Part shown: positions 33,540 to 45,851 of the stretch, piece after piece | Numbering within the stretch: position 1 is the first letter of the stretch | Layout: each line of letters starts with the position of its first letter | DNA from: Larix kaempferi | Taxonomy: Eukaryota > Streptophyta > Pinopsida > Pinales > Pinaceae | NCBI GenBank assembly: GCA_027924585.1 | Contig: BSBM01000123.1 | Span: 14,200,001 to 14,264,000 of the forward strand | Length of the DNA: 64,000 nt | Reading direction: 5' to 3' | Made by a program: the position numbers and the translations under genes | The notes under the pieces: model-generated | Seen by the model: the letters and a program-made list of their open reading frames with translations, nothing else | The model's database searches: none | What the model was told of the DNA's origin: nothing

Positions 33540-33895
33540 ATACGCAATGTGCCAACAATACGGAAATGATCACTTGGAGTTTCAGGTCCTCCCAACCATA
33601 GGAGAGAGCAACTCTACTTTTTCCCAGCTCCACCCCCGAGCTGGATCACGACCATGAACTAGAATGCAAGCAATCTCCGACACTCTCTTCCGATGGACTT
33701 ATGAAAAGAGAGAACACTCAACTCGTTCCTCTATGCACAACATGGCGTTCCATGCTATCTCAGTGCACTCTTATATATAGTTTTTCCCAGGTCTTATGAC
33801 ATCCCAATCAAATCTCTAATCTATCCTTAAATCCATATGATTTAGGATATTTTCTGGTTGTTGAGTTTCAAATTGAATTTGATTGGTATAGATAT
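33540..33895 (-). repeat. Fragment of a related long LTR
   Basis: The stretch CCTCCCAACCATAGGAG, then CCCCCGAGCTGGATCA and TATATATAGTTTTTCCCAGG resembles the order in the LTRs near 36740-36920, 13450-13860 and 18700-19020. It appears to be a U3/R piece of the same long-LTR superfamily in minus orientation. It is interrupted on the right by the LTR at 33896 (flank GATAT). Confidence 0.5.
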
Positions 33896-36800
33896 TGTCA
33901 TGAACCTCCAAATTTCATAAATAAAATTTTTATTTTTTATTTTTTTTAACATATAAATGCGTAAATCATCTCTACTTTATTAACATGCAATAGTTAAAAT
34001 AACATAAATTGAAATCATCGTTGCAATGTAAAGCTACTTACACTACTTTGCAACTAAAAATTGGCACGTTAACTCAAAAGGTTATGATGTGTGCCATTGC
34101 CATGATCGAGGTGATGTTTGTCATTCCTCTTTACAACTTCCTTGTGAAGTTATGATATAACTTGCTTATTTCTAAAGCTAAGTGTGGATCCTAGGTTATG
34201 GTCTTAACTTCATTATGCAAATGCTAATAGTGGGAGACTATGGTTATAGTCTTGATCCCATGTAAACGATAAAGGCCATGGATATTACGAAGCCCTAGGC
34301 GCAAGGGTTATCAAAATGCAACAAGGTTGTGCCTATTCAAATTTTTATGACTATCGTTTGGGATATGGTTCTACCCTATAGTCGAATATTGTAAAGTTTT
34401 ACAATTAAATAAAGTTATGGTTTAAACGTCATTCGAGGTGATGGTTGTTGTGATGGCTTTAATGTTGTACTGTGTAATGCTTAGCAATTTATGAGCCATC
34501 CTTGCTGCGATTTGACAACGCAACCAAGCTCTTTATGGCTACGTTGGAATGTAAATTCCCAATCGTCCATTTGGATAGGAAGATGCTTAGGGTTTCGCAA
34601 GGGTTTGATGTGTCTTTTGATGTCCTAACTCCATTATTGAATTTTGGTAAACGAGTTCTTTGCTCTGCTCTGTTGATGGCGATTCTGCAACGTTATTCCT
34701 ATCACTACCATGCAATGTTAATACATTCTTTGCTGGTTCTTGTCCAAGGTGTGAAGGGAGACATCCAGGATTTAATGGCCACCACTTACAGAACTTACTG
34801 AGAGATGTGACCGAACCTGGTCGACCTTCTCCAACCTCAAATCTGCACATCAAAAGGTAAGAATAGAAGGTTTTAATTCATACACAGTGATTAAAATTGA
34901 TAAGTGCTTTCTAGTTTTTAAACAGGTCGCATGGATTAACATAGGTAATCTTTTCCTGCAGGCAGCGAAGTGATAAGGGTTCATAGGGAGAGTCGACCCC
35001 TGGCACTATCCGCGGCTTGCATAGGTAATATTTTAGCCTTTATTTCAATATTTAAATGATTACTTCCAAGTTTATAAGGATTATGATTGTGTGTTTGAAA
35101 ATGCAAAATGAAGGCCTCTTCCAAGTTGGCGACAGGGTCCTCTCTTCTCGAGCTCAAAACGCCCAGGTGAGGAAGACTGAGCCTTGAAACCCTTTAAGTA
35201 TTTACAATGGAGTTTATTTGTTTGATTGCTAACTAAATACAAATGTTGGTTGCTAAAGGAACTTTGTGCGGGGTTTTGGAACCGCAAGAAGGGAACATGC
35301 ATTTGACAACAAGATAAGTTAATTGCTTAAATGGTTGACCTGTCAGGGTTTATGAATTTATTGGTAGAGGTTACCTCGTAGCCTTCGTTTTAGAGTTTGC
35401 TTGTAAACATTTTCCAAAACTCTGTTTGTTTACCATCATTGATGGCTTCTAGTTTTACTACCTCTGTAATTAAAATTTTTGGGCTTTTATATTATACAAT
35501 GGGTAGCTTGTATTTACAGGGATATGAATCCCTCTATTTAACATCTGCGGTTTATTAAAAATACAGTAACCCTTAGGGTCTTTCCGACTTTGGTGAATAC
35601 TTCCAGAAAGGATAACGTGGATATAATCTAAGTGTTTTCCTATTGGTTAAACTCTTCTTTGATGCTATGCTTAGTGTGATGAATGACTAGAGCAACCGTT
35701 CTCAGTCTGTTCCATTAAAAATAATTATATAAGTTTTTCTTTTATTTATTGATTGCTTTGTTATTTATTAACCCAACTTCCATTCTACGTTGGGATTACT
35801 GCCACGTAGGTAGGTTGGGTTGTGGCACTACTTAGTTGTGAAACCATAAAGATATTTTGTGGCCTCCCTGGAGAGTTTCACAATTTCCTTTTTGTATAAA
35901 AATATTGACATTTGTCGAGCTGTTGATTAGTTAAAGAAAAAGGAATGTTGTAAATATTTAATGATTTTGATGGTTTGAAAGGTTAACTATTTATAATATT
36001 CATTATGGCATTGTAGTTCGTAGCTTAAGTTATGATTCATTCATATATGACTCTTTGATTTGTAGCGACGATTTAGAAAGAAAAAGGAACTATTTTTAAA
36101 TAGAAAGGTTTTCTTTCTCTATAGAAGCGTCTTGGCTATTTCCTAGATCTTAATAAATTATTGTTTGTAGTTTTCTAGTTAAGCAGAAGGAAACACTCGT
36201 CTAAGCTATTAAGCTATACTTAGCTTAGTTTGCGATCCTGTTATGGTCTGGTTAACACGTTTGAACATCTTTTGATTATGTTTTAAACAAAACTTTAATC
36301 CAACTCGAATTGAAAAAGAGATCTATTAGAAAACATTATTAATGGTTATCCTATAGATAAATATTTTGACAGAAATGTTTTTCATTGGAAAAATAAAAAG
36401 ATTTAGATCTCAATTCAATAGAAAAAGCTTTACAATTGAAAATAACATAGAAAAGATATTTCAATCATAGTAGAGATGTGTAGAATTATATACGAACTAA
36501 TTATGATTACTTTATTATCTAAATAGTAATACAACAGATCATTTGAATTCAAAACATAATAGAAGATATTACACAGATGCATAAATAAATATTTTGTCTA
36601 TTTAGATGCATAACAGAGATCCTGCCATGGGTTAGATGTGTTAAATAAAAACTCCTACTGTAATAAATTTAAAAAAATAAGAAATAGAACAAGGAACCTG
36701 GTGCCATTGTCGGAAAAAAAGAAATGAAACAGTCATTCTTCCCAACCAACTCCTAGAGCAACCAAGTCACACTTTCTCTAGAACCCCCGAGCTTGATCGT

Positions 36801-37222
36801 TAAAACACAAGAGAAAAATCCACTTAATGCACATCTCTTGCATTATTAGATTCAATCCTCGTCCAATGCTAGCCTTCTGCTGCTTATGGACACACTATTA
36901 TATAGTATTTTTCCTAGGACTTGGTCATTTATGAGCCTCTTGCTCTTCAGTACTCAACTAAGAGTTGTGACCTTATTTTGGGGAATATGCCTCCTGCACC
37001 TTGAGTATCTTCAACCACTTGTATTTTCCTCTTGAGGGTCAACAATCACTCATGCAACAACTATTTCATTTCTGTCCCCTTTCAGTATTTTTATTAATAA
37101 AAGAATAATTCATTACATTGTTTTTATTTTTGACTTCTTGTCAAAAGTATTTAAAATAATAAATAAACATAAAATATTCAAAAAGTATTTAAGAATACCT
37201 TATTTAATCCTGGTGTATTACA
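33896..37222 (-). repeat. 3' LTR of element D, about 3.3 kb
   Basis: TGTCATGAACCTCC to GTGTATTACA; the first about 770 bp match the right LTR at 41601-42371. It has no coding content (34502-34860 ORFs overlap on both strands and lack domains). The block near 36730-36850 resembles parts of LTRs A and B, which suggests a shared long-LTR ancestry. Confidence 0.8.
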
Positions 37223-37224
37223 CA

Positions 37225-37237
37225 CACCTCCTCTTAA
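37225..37237 (-). promoter_or_regulatory. Polypurine tract of element D
   Basis: CACCTCCTCTTAA on the plus strand reads TTAAGAGGAGGTG on the minus strand, directly before the 3' LTR start TGTGTAATACACC. Confidence 0.65.
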
Positions 37238-37239
37238 AG

Positions 37240-38600
37240 AATAACGTTATCCTCAGTGTTATTATTTTTTTCTTGTCTGTATTCTTCCATTTCTCTATCA
37301 TAGAATAGGATTAGATATGCCTCCCACATATCACTTTCCAATTCCCAAGTAGATTCTTTTGGACTAAGGTGCTTCCATTGCACCTTGACTTGTCCGATGG
37401 TACGGTTCCAGGGTAAAAGTTCTCTTCTATCGAGGATATGCTCCGGTCACACCTAGAACTCTCCCTAGGGTTCCACTTGTATGACATACCAATCAATCAC
37501 ATGAGTAGTGTCATGAACATACTTCTTTAAAATGGAAATGTGAAAAAATCATGTACTTTAATAGTAAGCGGTAGGGCTAACTGGTATGCTACCGACCCTA
37601 CTTTAGCCAAAATTTCAAATGGTGTACAATACCTAGGTGCCAATTTTGAATACTTGTCTAGTCTTAGGGAGATTTTCTTGGGTCTTACCTTGATATACAC
37701 ATGCTCTCCTACCTGGAACTCTCGATGAGTTCTTTTTAAGTCAGCATAACTTTTCTTCCTGTCTTGGGCAGCCTTCAAATTTTGTTGTACCTGCTTCACG
37801 GTTAGTTCCATATCTTTTAAGAGTCTGGGTCCTAACATTAATCAGTCCACCGGACTACTCCATTAAATGGGAGTATTACATTTACATCCATACAGAATTT
37901 CAAAAGGACTCATACCAGCTGATACTTGAAAATGATTATTATAAGCAAATTCTACTAAGTGTAGGTAGTCTTCCCACTTACATGGTTTTTCCATTACATA
38001 CAGTCTTAGCATGTCCTCTAGGACTTAGTTTACCCTTTCAGTCTTCCCATCAGTTTGTGGATGATACGCAGTACTAAAATTCATTTGAGTGCCTAACCCT
38101 TTAAACAGAGCTTTCCAAACATTTCCAATAAATTTTACATCTTTGTCTAAGATTATTACCTTTGGTATGCCATGCAACCTAAAAATATATTTCATAAATA
38201 TATTTGCAACGTTAACAACCTTATAAGTAGATTTTATTGGAATAAAGTGAGCTTCTTTGCTTAATTTATTGACTACAACCATGATCGAGTCGTGCTGCCT
38301 AAAATTCTTAGGTAGGCCAGTTATAAAATCCATGTTGATTGTTTCCCATTTCCATTATGGAATGGGTAGTGGTTGTCATAACCCTATTGGATGTTGGTGT
38401 TCTGCCTTGACTTGCTGGCATTCTATGCAGCGAGCTAAGAAGTATGCTACTTCTTTCTTCATGTTAGGACAAAAGAAGCCCTTTCTGATCATGTTGATCA
38501 TCTTTTGGTACCCTGGGTGTCCTGAATAGGGTCGTTTATGTAACTCACTCATAACAGTTAATTTGACTTTTGATGTATTTGGTATGTACAATATGTTTTT
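37240..38600 (-). pseudogene. Integrase and chromodomain of element D, broken
   Basis: 38591-38376 carries an intact integrase zinc motif (ELHKRPYSGHPG ... CIECQQVKAEHQHP). 38333-38025 carries the core with MDFITGLPKN, VIILDKDVKF and YHPQTDGKTERVN, after which a TAA interrupts. 37838-37527 resumes with GEHVYIKVRPKK and SKLAPRYCTPFEIL. A chromodomain read at about 37465-37255 (VKVQWKHLSPKESTWE) ends at a TAA just before the PPT. The first core Asp is in MDFITG and the second in DKDVKF. Stops and small frame changes prevent expression. Role: integration of element cDNA, with the chromodomain targeting chromatin. Confidence 0.85.
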
Positions 38601-38827
38601 ATGTAGCAGTAACCCTCTTTCATTTAAACTGAAATCTATTTTTATCTGGTTCTTTCATTTTCAACAGTCTTTTCCTTTAAATTTTGGTATTCTTTATTAG
38701 AATTTTTTGCATTTAAAATCCGATTTTCTAAATCAGATTCATAACTAGTGCTTGCAAATAATAAATTTGCATGATGACTTAAAGCGTCTGCAACTTTGTT
38801 TTCTTTACCTTTTATATGTTTTATTTT

Positions 38828-39715
38828 TTAGACATATTTGCTTAGAAATGAGAACCACCTTGCTTGTCTAGTGTTTAAATTATGTTGATCAAACAAGTAT
38901 TTTAAAATTATGTTATATGACATTAGCAAAAAATTTCTTCCGATGAGGTAATGTTGCCACACCTTTAACGCATGTATAATTGCAGCAAGTTCTAAATCGC
39001 GAGTAGCGTATTTTTTTTCATGTTCTTCTTTATTCTTTGGGTAAATCAGTATATCGTCGATGAAGATGACTACAAACTTATCCAAATAATTACTTAGAAT
39101 ACTATTCATTAAGGACATAAAAGATGCGGGTGCGTTTGTTAATCCAAATGGAATTATGACAAACTCGTAATGTCCATAATGAGTTCTAAAAGTAGTTTTA
39201 CAGATGTCTTCATCTTTGATCCGTACTTGATGGTAGTCGAACCTTAAATCTATTTTAGAAAATATTGTTTCCCCTTGGAACTGATCGAATAGATCGTCTA
39301 TCCGGGGTAAAGGATATCGATTTTGTATAGTCATTTTATTTAATTGTTGATAGTCTATGCATAATCTTGAAGTTCCATCTTTTTTCTTTACGAATAATAC
39401 CGGTGCTCCCCAAGGGGAAACACTAGGTTGAATGTACATCTTGTCAATTAATTCTTGAAACTGTGATTTAAGTTCTGTAAGTTCTATTATATTCATCCGG
39501 TATAGGGCTTTTGATGTTGGTACCTCCCCCGGTATTAGATCGATTGTAAAGTCTATGTCCCTTTTCGGAGGTAGTCTAGGGACTTCTTTTGGAAATATGT
39601 CTTTAAAATATTTTAGGATAGGTATGTCTTCCACTCTAGGTTTTTTATCTTGATATTTATCATCTATTGCATAAACAACAAACACTTTACATCCCTTGCG
39701 TACATATCTCTTCAT
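38828..39715 (-). pseudogene. RT fused to truncated RNase H (internal deletion)
   Basis: A 295-codon open frame. RT motifs are [43 protein letters not shown] (usually RSGYHQ), [10 protein letters not shown] and [11 protein letters not shown] (catalytic DD kept). Right after KNKEEHEKK comes [22 protein letters not shown], which belongs to the middle of RNase H. Compared with the chromovirus at 21941-26248, about 165 residues are missing: the RT thumb, the connection, and the part of RNase H with the catalytic Asp (the ESDA region). The frame is preserved. Upstream is [22 protein letters not shown]. The product could not complete reverse transcription. Confidence 0.88.
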
Positions 39716-39757
39716 TTGTAAGGCTGAGATCTGTCTGATTGTAGCTTTTCTAGGAAT

Positions 39758-40189
39758 TCATGTTACTTTAATTGTGTTTCCAGTGTTATCTATGCATGTA
39801 AAAGTTTTGTCATAACAATTTAACATGATTCTATGTTTTTCCAACCAATCCATTCCTATCAACATATCATAGGAACCTAACAGTAAAATATTCAGATCAA
39901 CATGCGTATTAAATTCATTCATCAATACTTCGCAATTTTTCACATAACTAGTGACCTTACATTTAGTACATGTGGCTAACTCTACCAGCCAAGATTTTTC
40001 AAAATTTTTTGGTACTAATTTACATAATTCAACAATCTTAGGTGATACATAACTTAAACTTGCACTTGGACCAATTAGTATGGAAATAGGTTGACTTTTT
40101 ATCATACCTTCGATCTCGACCATTGAAGCTTGATGGTCTGCCTGTCGATTCTCCAATGCAACACTGATTCTGGGCATACTTCTCGCCAT
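39758..40189 (-). pseudogene. Aspartic protease region of element D, catalytic Asp lost
   Basis: 143 codons with the protease frame of Tekay-like elements: ISILIGPSASLSYVSPKIVE corresponds to the flap/active-site block, where the catalytic D-x-G is expected but G-P-S is present. LLLGSYDMLIGMDWLEKH follows as the second conserved block. A TGA after DNTGNTIKVT separates it from the RT frame, in which the sequence continues ([11 protein letters not shown]). It would process the polyprotein; with the Asp gone it should be inactive. Confidence 0.8.
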
Positions 40190-40279
40190 ATCCCCAACTG
40201 TAACAACTTCCTGAATGGAGTAAAATTTATTAAAGGTTTTGTTTCTTACAGGACAATCCTTAAGTAATGTGGGTCACAA

Positions 40280-41441
40280 CATTCCTAACATTTTAAGGGT
40301 TCTCTATGTGCAGTGTTTTTATTAAAATTAGTGGAAGGTTCTCTTTCAAGTTTGCTGCAGGGTGTTGTGGTTTAAAACATTTATAATTATTACCATATAC
40401 CCTTTGTAATTATTTCCAGAATTTTTGTGAAATTTATTATTATTATTATTCTTTCTTCTTGGGTCAAAGTTATCCCATCTTTTAGTGTTCGAATTAGGTG
40501 CATTTTCTCTTTTATTTGTATTATGTTCATAACAGTAATTCACTTTCCTTATTGCTTCTTCCAGTTTCTTTGGATTGTCATATTCAATCCGCTATTTAAA
40601 CGGGGTAGGAAAGCAATTGAGAAAGCATTGTATTTTTGTTTTTTCATCTATTATGTAAGGTACATAACGAAGCAGACTCAGAAATTTACTGCAGATTTCC
40701 TTCATGGTCAAAGCACCTAACCTTAAATTGTAGAATTCTTTCGATTTTTCTTCATAATACTGTTATGAAAGATACTTTTGTTTAAACCGTTTCTTAAAGG
40801 TTTTCCAGGTTACGTGTTGCTCTTTTATACCTTTTGCTTTTTTGATATCTTGCCACCAAATATCTGGTTAGTTATAAATGGCCATTTTTTCCTTTACTTC
40901 ATCAGAATAGTTATAAATTTGGAAGTATTTCTTCATTCTAGACTGCCAAGCTTCTGCCTCTTCTCCTTTCTCAATTTCACCATTAAACACAGGAGGTTTA
41001 ATTTTCTTAAATTCTCCTGAAATTTATTCATAGGGTCTGTACTTCTTTTTATCTTTATGACTGTCACTACTTTCACTAGAATCTTGATGTTCTCGTTTTG
41101 ATTGTTCCTCACTAGAATTTTCAACCCCATGACTAGAAAATTCCAGCTTTCTTCCCTTAAGTTTGTAAGGTGCAGCTTTTGGCTTATCATATTTAGATTC
41201 TTTGTTTTTATCTGTTTTCATTATTGTGTATTTTAGCAAGCAGAATGTTATTTAGTTCTTCTTGTGCTTTCATAATTCGTTCGTTCTCATTCCTAACTCT
41301 TTTTAATTCAAACCTTAATTATTCGACAGTCTGTTGTAATTTTGACGGATTGTCGGTTCTACTCTCATTTAAGTTTACCCATATTTCACCTTGTTCATTG
41401 TTCACATGTATTCTAGGGGGTGATTCTTTTCCTTAAGGCAT
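40280..41441 (-). pseudogene. Gag of element D, fragmented
   Basis: From an ATG at 41441 a stop follows after two codons. Then come a coiled-coil-like NELRFELKRVRNENERI-type stretch (41340-41240), an acidic/basic linker (41239-41024) and the Gag domain in another frame (EFKKIKPPVFNGEIEKGEEA near 41020-40960, IWWQDIKKAKGIKEQ near 40860). An Asn-rich tail lies at 40543-40346. Several stops and at least two frame changes. No zinc knuckle remains visible. Confidence 0.65.
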
Positions 41442-41585
41442 TCCGAACTCTACCACAGTTTCTTGCAAAAATAAAGTTTTCTTCCTCTTCCTATTTAGTA
41501 AGAGAATTAAACCCAAAATAAAAATTAGTTCTTTGTTTTTAACAGCTATAATGTTGGGCCGGTTCAGGCCAAGTGTTGTAACCAT

Positions 41586-41597
41586 GCTCTGATACCA
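41586..41597 (-). promoter_or_regulatory. Primer-binding site of element D
   Basis: GCTCTGATACCA on the plus strand (TGGTATCAGAGC on the minus strand), three bases from the LTR at 41601; initiator tRNA-Met type. Confidence 0.92.
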
Positions 41598-41600
41598 TTA

Positions 41601-42371
41601 TGTCATGAACCTCCAAAATTCATAAATAAAAATGAGTTTTTTGTTTTTATTTTTTTTGAACATATAAATGCGTAAATCATCTCTACTTTATTAACATGCA
41701 ATAGTTAAAATAGCATAAATCGAAATCATCGTTGCAATGTAAAGTTACTTACACTACTTCTGCAACTAAAACTTGGTAGGTTAACTCAAAAGGCTCTACG
41801 GTGTGACATCGGCATGATCGAGGTGATGTTTTTCATTCCTCTTTACAATTTCCTAGTTAAGTTATGATATAACTTTCTTATTTCTAAAACTAAGTGTGGA
41901 TCCTAGGTTATGGTCTTAAATTCATTACAGAAAGGATAATAGTGGGAGACTATGGTTATAGTCTTGATCCCATGTAAACTATAAAGGCCATGGATATTAC
42001 CAAGCCCTAGGTGCAAGGGTTATCAAAATGTAACAAGGTTGTGCCTATTCAAATGTTTATGACTATTGTTTGGGATATGGTTCTACCCTATAGTCGAATA
42101 TTATAAATTTTTACAAATAAATAAAGTTATGGTTTAAACATCATTCGAGTTGATGGTTGTTGTGATGGTTTTAATGTTGTACTGTGTAATTCTTAGCAAT
42201 TTATGAGCCGTCCCGGCTGCGAGTTAACAACGCAAGTAGGCTCTTTATGGCTACGTTGGAACGTAAAATCCCAACCGTCCATTTGGACAAGAAGATGCTT
42301 AGGTTTTAGCAAGGTTTTAATGTGTCTTTTTATGTCCTAACTCCATTATTGGATTTTGGTAAACGAGTTCT
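41601..42371 (-). repeat. 5' LTR of element D, interrupted
   Basis: Matches 33896-34660 closely up to GGTAAACGAGTTCT. At 42372 the next element begins. The rest of this LTR does not reappear in the window, as expected if the interrupting element extends further or the remainder was lost. Confidence 0.8.
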
Positions 42372-42911
42372 TGTAACATCCCTCCTATTTTGATCGCTAC
42401 TATTATTAATTTTGGTAATTGTAATTGTAATTGTATAAATGGCCCTGGTGAGGAGCTCAAGGCCAAGGCCCCCACCAGTGGACCTTGAAACTAGTGTTAT
42501 GATTCATAAGTGTTATTTCAGACTTAAGAGACAATTGACGACCATGCAACTTAAACAACGGGAAACAATTTTCCACTAGGGGGAAAGCGACAAGTGAAGG
42601 GTAGTGTAGTTACGAGGAAACCGTGGTAGAGAATGAGGTGTCATCTTAATTCCTCAAAACACTTATACTTGATCACCTTAAGTTATCTGTATTACCGTCT
42701 TAGGTAAAGATAGTGATTATTAATCACAAAGTTATTATTCTAGCTCCTATTACCTTTTATGATCAAAGCTAGCTATTATATTAAGTCAAGAAGACATTCT
42801 TATTTTATATCAAGATATACGCTTAATATCTTGGAAAGGTAAAAGAGATAAATATTATTATAAATATGAGTATAGGTATAAGTCATTACCTTTATATCAA
42901 TTGTGGTGTTG

Positions 42912-42935
42912 GTATATATATATATATATATATAT
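42912..42935. repeat. TA dinucleotide microsatellite
   Basis: About eleven TA units inside the LTR of element E. Confidence 0.9.
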
Positions 42936-43569
42936 GAATAAAGGAACATTAGAGATAAATTATTGCTTGGTAGATAGCTATAATCTATATGTATAAAATA
43001 AATGCTATGTACTAGTTACATAGTAATGGAGAAATAAGTAGCTATAATCTTTATAAGCAAATATGAATACCTATTAAGCCTAAAGCTAACTACTATTACA
43101 ATCCTAAGTAAGATTAGATCACAAAGTCAAAATATCTATGGGATTATTGTTTATGGAGAGACATCCCTATCATTTTTGATGCAAGGGTAAAATATTTTAA
43201 TGGATAGTCAAGCTTTTCATAAATAAGATTGATCATATAATATTAGTTGCATATTGATGATTCTTTAAAAACAATTCATTCAAATAAAGAGAATAAAATA
43301 ATAGTGAAGCAAAAGGGAAAGGTCCTTTCAAGAGGAAGGCAGATACAACTATGTCAAAAGAAGTAAACCTATTAAAAATAAGTAGTTATGTTTATATATA
43401 TATATATGTTATAGCTTCCACTTGGCATTGTTTTACCCTATCTGAACTACGATTTCCCTTGCGGAAGGGATCTTTCCTACACTTGGTGAAACTCTCAAGA
43501 ATAACAACGATACGGTGGGTTTATGAATAGGGGGTGGGGGGAAACAGAAGGGAGATGCTTTTTCAATAA

Positions 43570-43638
43570 CATAGATGGTGAGTGGTGGGATCCTCGCTTG
43601 GGGTGCGAGAGGTCCCGGGTTCCTTTCTCAGAATGCCC
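43570..43638 (+). pseudogene. tRNA-Pro-like relic inside an LTR
   Basis: Read 5' to 3': a decayed A-box region (ATGGTGAGTGG, one base shorter than TGGTCTAGTGG), the anticodon arm CTCGC-TTGGGGT-GCGAG at about 43592-43609 with intact 5-bp stem, AGGTCCCGGGTTC and then AGAATGCCC as the 3' acceptor strand ending at 43638. This order and wording match plant tRNA-Pro as I know it. The anticodon would read GGG, not used in eukaryotic tRNA-Pro. The 5' acceptor strand and T-loop (TTCCTTT instead of TTCAAAT-like) have decayed. Not expected to be functional. Confidence 0.7.
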
Positions 43639-45837
43639 ATTTCTTACGCTCTTTGAGCTGTTTCACTTCTGCTATTCACGTGGAGAACAATGCTGCCTTT
43701 TTCGTAGGACATATATCCAGTAGAAGACTGAGAGATGAGTGAGTGAGGTAAATAAGAAAATGGTGTCGATGAATTTCGTTTCTACGGAAATGTTTATCTC
43801 TGCAAGAATTGGGAAAGAACGATTCATCGTTGCGATTGAATGAGAGGGGTACACCAGCCTTCGTTGTTTATGGTGCTGGACAGTTCGCGCAGGATAGAAG
43901 CGACCTCTGCTAGACCGAACGCGTGTTAAGATAAGTTATTTTCTGCATCTAATAGATTAGTTGAAGTTGTTTTGATAAAATCGTGGGGTCTCTGCCTATT
44001 TTTCTATTTTGGGTTTTCTTCAACGAATAGAAAAGATCCTGACAGAATTACAGTATGATAGAAACGCAGTCGATATATATAATATTATTCAGATATTTAC
44101 ACTTTCTTACATCTTTAGATGCCAATGGAGAGAATTTCTCCTTTTGGTTTGATTCCGGTAACGCTGATATATATATAGATATATATATATATAATGTATG
44201 ATGAAATCGTGATCTTTAGGGGTGGCTATGGAAAGAATTCTTAAATCTCTGTGTTCTTCCTGTATAATGAAATCGTGAACATAAGAAATAGTTACGAAAG
44301 AGAATTCTTGATCTCTGCTCACTTAACTGCCACGAAATAGTAGGGTATTTCGTTACTTTGGTTGTGAGTTGTACTCTGTATGGGGTTTTGCAGCTTCGAA
44401 AGTATAAACAGTGTAGATCTCTGTCTTACAAACCATGAAATTTTTAACTCAGTTGATCTATATGTTGTCAGCATCGAACGCCTTGAAATCTTCATCAAAA
44501 TTAGGGTTTTTCCCCAGTAAATTCCACCTTGATCCCTGTAGGATCAGGGTAACATGATTTTGGCGTCGTCTCTGTTCTATTTGACACTTTGATCTGCCTT
44601 GGCATGTTAGTGTTTTTTGTTCTGATTGATGTGCTTGATAGCTGCTAACGAAGTGGTGTCTATTTACGTTCTTAAGATCTGAGTTTTAGCCGCTAAAGAA
44701 ACTAAGAAAAAAAAACGTTGAATGGATACTTTAGCAGATCTGTGGTTCTCTTATCCTTAGTTTTTTCTCTGCATTGTTTTGTTAAAATAAAGGGTATACT
44801 CTATGAAAATACTCGATAGTTCATCGACGTGTATACCCTGTCTTTCTTAAAGGAGAAGACGCTTTAAGACTTTGTAGTTTTCATTTTTTGGTTGGATTCA
44901 TGTAAGTATATATTTTACTATACATATAATTTCGCTATGATATCTAACCTTAGACCAAACCATCTCACACTTGTGATTTGATTGTAAACCAATCTTATTT
45001 AGTTCAATGTGCATCGGAAACCCTAGGTGCATGTCGTGTACATTTAGGACTCATTAAATAGTTGTGACCTTGGTAAGTCAATATATAAAGAAATATATAT
45101 ATATATTGTTGGATTGGTTTATGCTTTCCTTTTTTAAATAGATAGCCATGAGAAAGGTGAGAAAATTGGATATATATAGTATAAAATATTTTCTTAAAAA
45201 GAGCTTAATATTATGGGTATGTTACAATATCGGTAACATTCTAGGGTGAGGTTATTGAATCTTTGGTTAAAGTGCTCAATGAAAGAGGTTTGTAGAATGT
45301 AACTTTCAATTGTGGAACATTAATAAAGATATGACTCTCCTTTTGTGGATGTAGCCCAAGTTTTGGGTGAACCAAGGTAAAACGGTGTCCATGGTATGTG
45401 CCTTTTATGTGTGTATCTCGCCTTGAATCTCCTGGACATTTGAGAAGGCTTTCTCGTCTATATAGAAGAATAATTTATTATTGTAATATGTTGATCATGC
45501 ATAGCCATATAAATATACTCATTTTTTAGGCACATTTATGTTAATGAGTAAGAAATTTCATGGATAAAATCAGCATAAAGACAACATTCTTTCGATTCTA
45601 GTTATTATGTTGAATGAATGGTTGTCTTAAATAGCTAGGTATGTCGAGATAACTTATCATGGTATATAGTTGTTATGATTTCTCTTACACTAAATTATCC
45701 CAAGTAAGGTAAAGAAGTTTTATAGACATTTTTTTTTATGTTAGGTAAATTTACGTTGTGGAATTTGTAATATAATTATCATTAAAGGTTTTGAAAATCC
45801 ACTAAATTGCTAATCCAAATTTTGGGTATGTGACATA

Positions 45838-45851
45838 TGGTATCAGAGTGC
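45838..45851 (+). promoter_or_regulatory. Primer-binding site of element E
   Basis: TGGTATCAGAGTGC, initiator tRNA-Met type for the first 11 bases, two bases after the LTR end. Confidence 0.85.

Larger units (their letters stand above)
33896..42371 (-). mobile_element. Degenerate Tekay-like chromovirus D with 3.3-kb LTRs
   Basis: The left LTR starts TGTCATGAACCTCC at 33896 and ends near 37222-37226 beside a PPT. The right LTR starts at 41601, three bases past a PBS, and is cut at 42371 by another element. Between them on the minus strand: Gag, protease, RT, partial RNase H, integrase, chromodomain. RT and chromodomain motifs resemble the Tekay (Del) clade of plant chromoviruses. All ORFs are broken. 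Confidence 0.85.
42372..45835 (+). repeat. 5' LTR of element E, about 3.46 kb
   Basis: TG...CA ends with the PBS two bases beyond. It contains TA microsatellites (42912-42935, 43395-43407, 44164-44192) and the tRNA-Pro-like relic at 43570-43638. No partner LTR is visible, so the left boundary rests on the breakpoint in LTR D and the TGTAACATCCC start. Confidence 0.65.

Noticed and set aside
34502-34860. Overlapping 66-99 codon ORFs
   Set aside because: They lie within the 3' LTR of element D on both strands and lack any motif.
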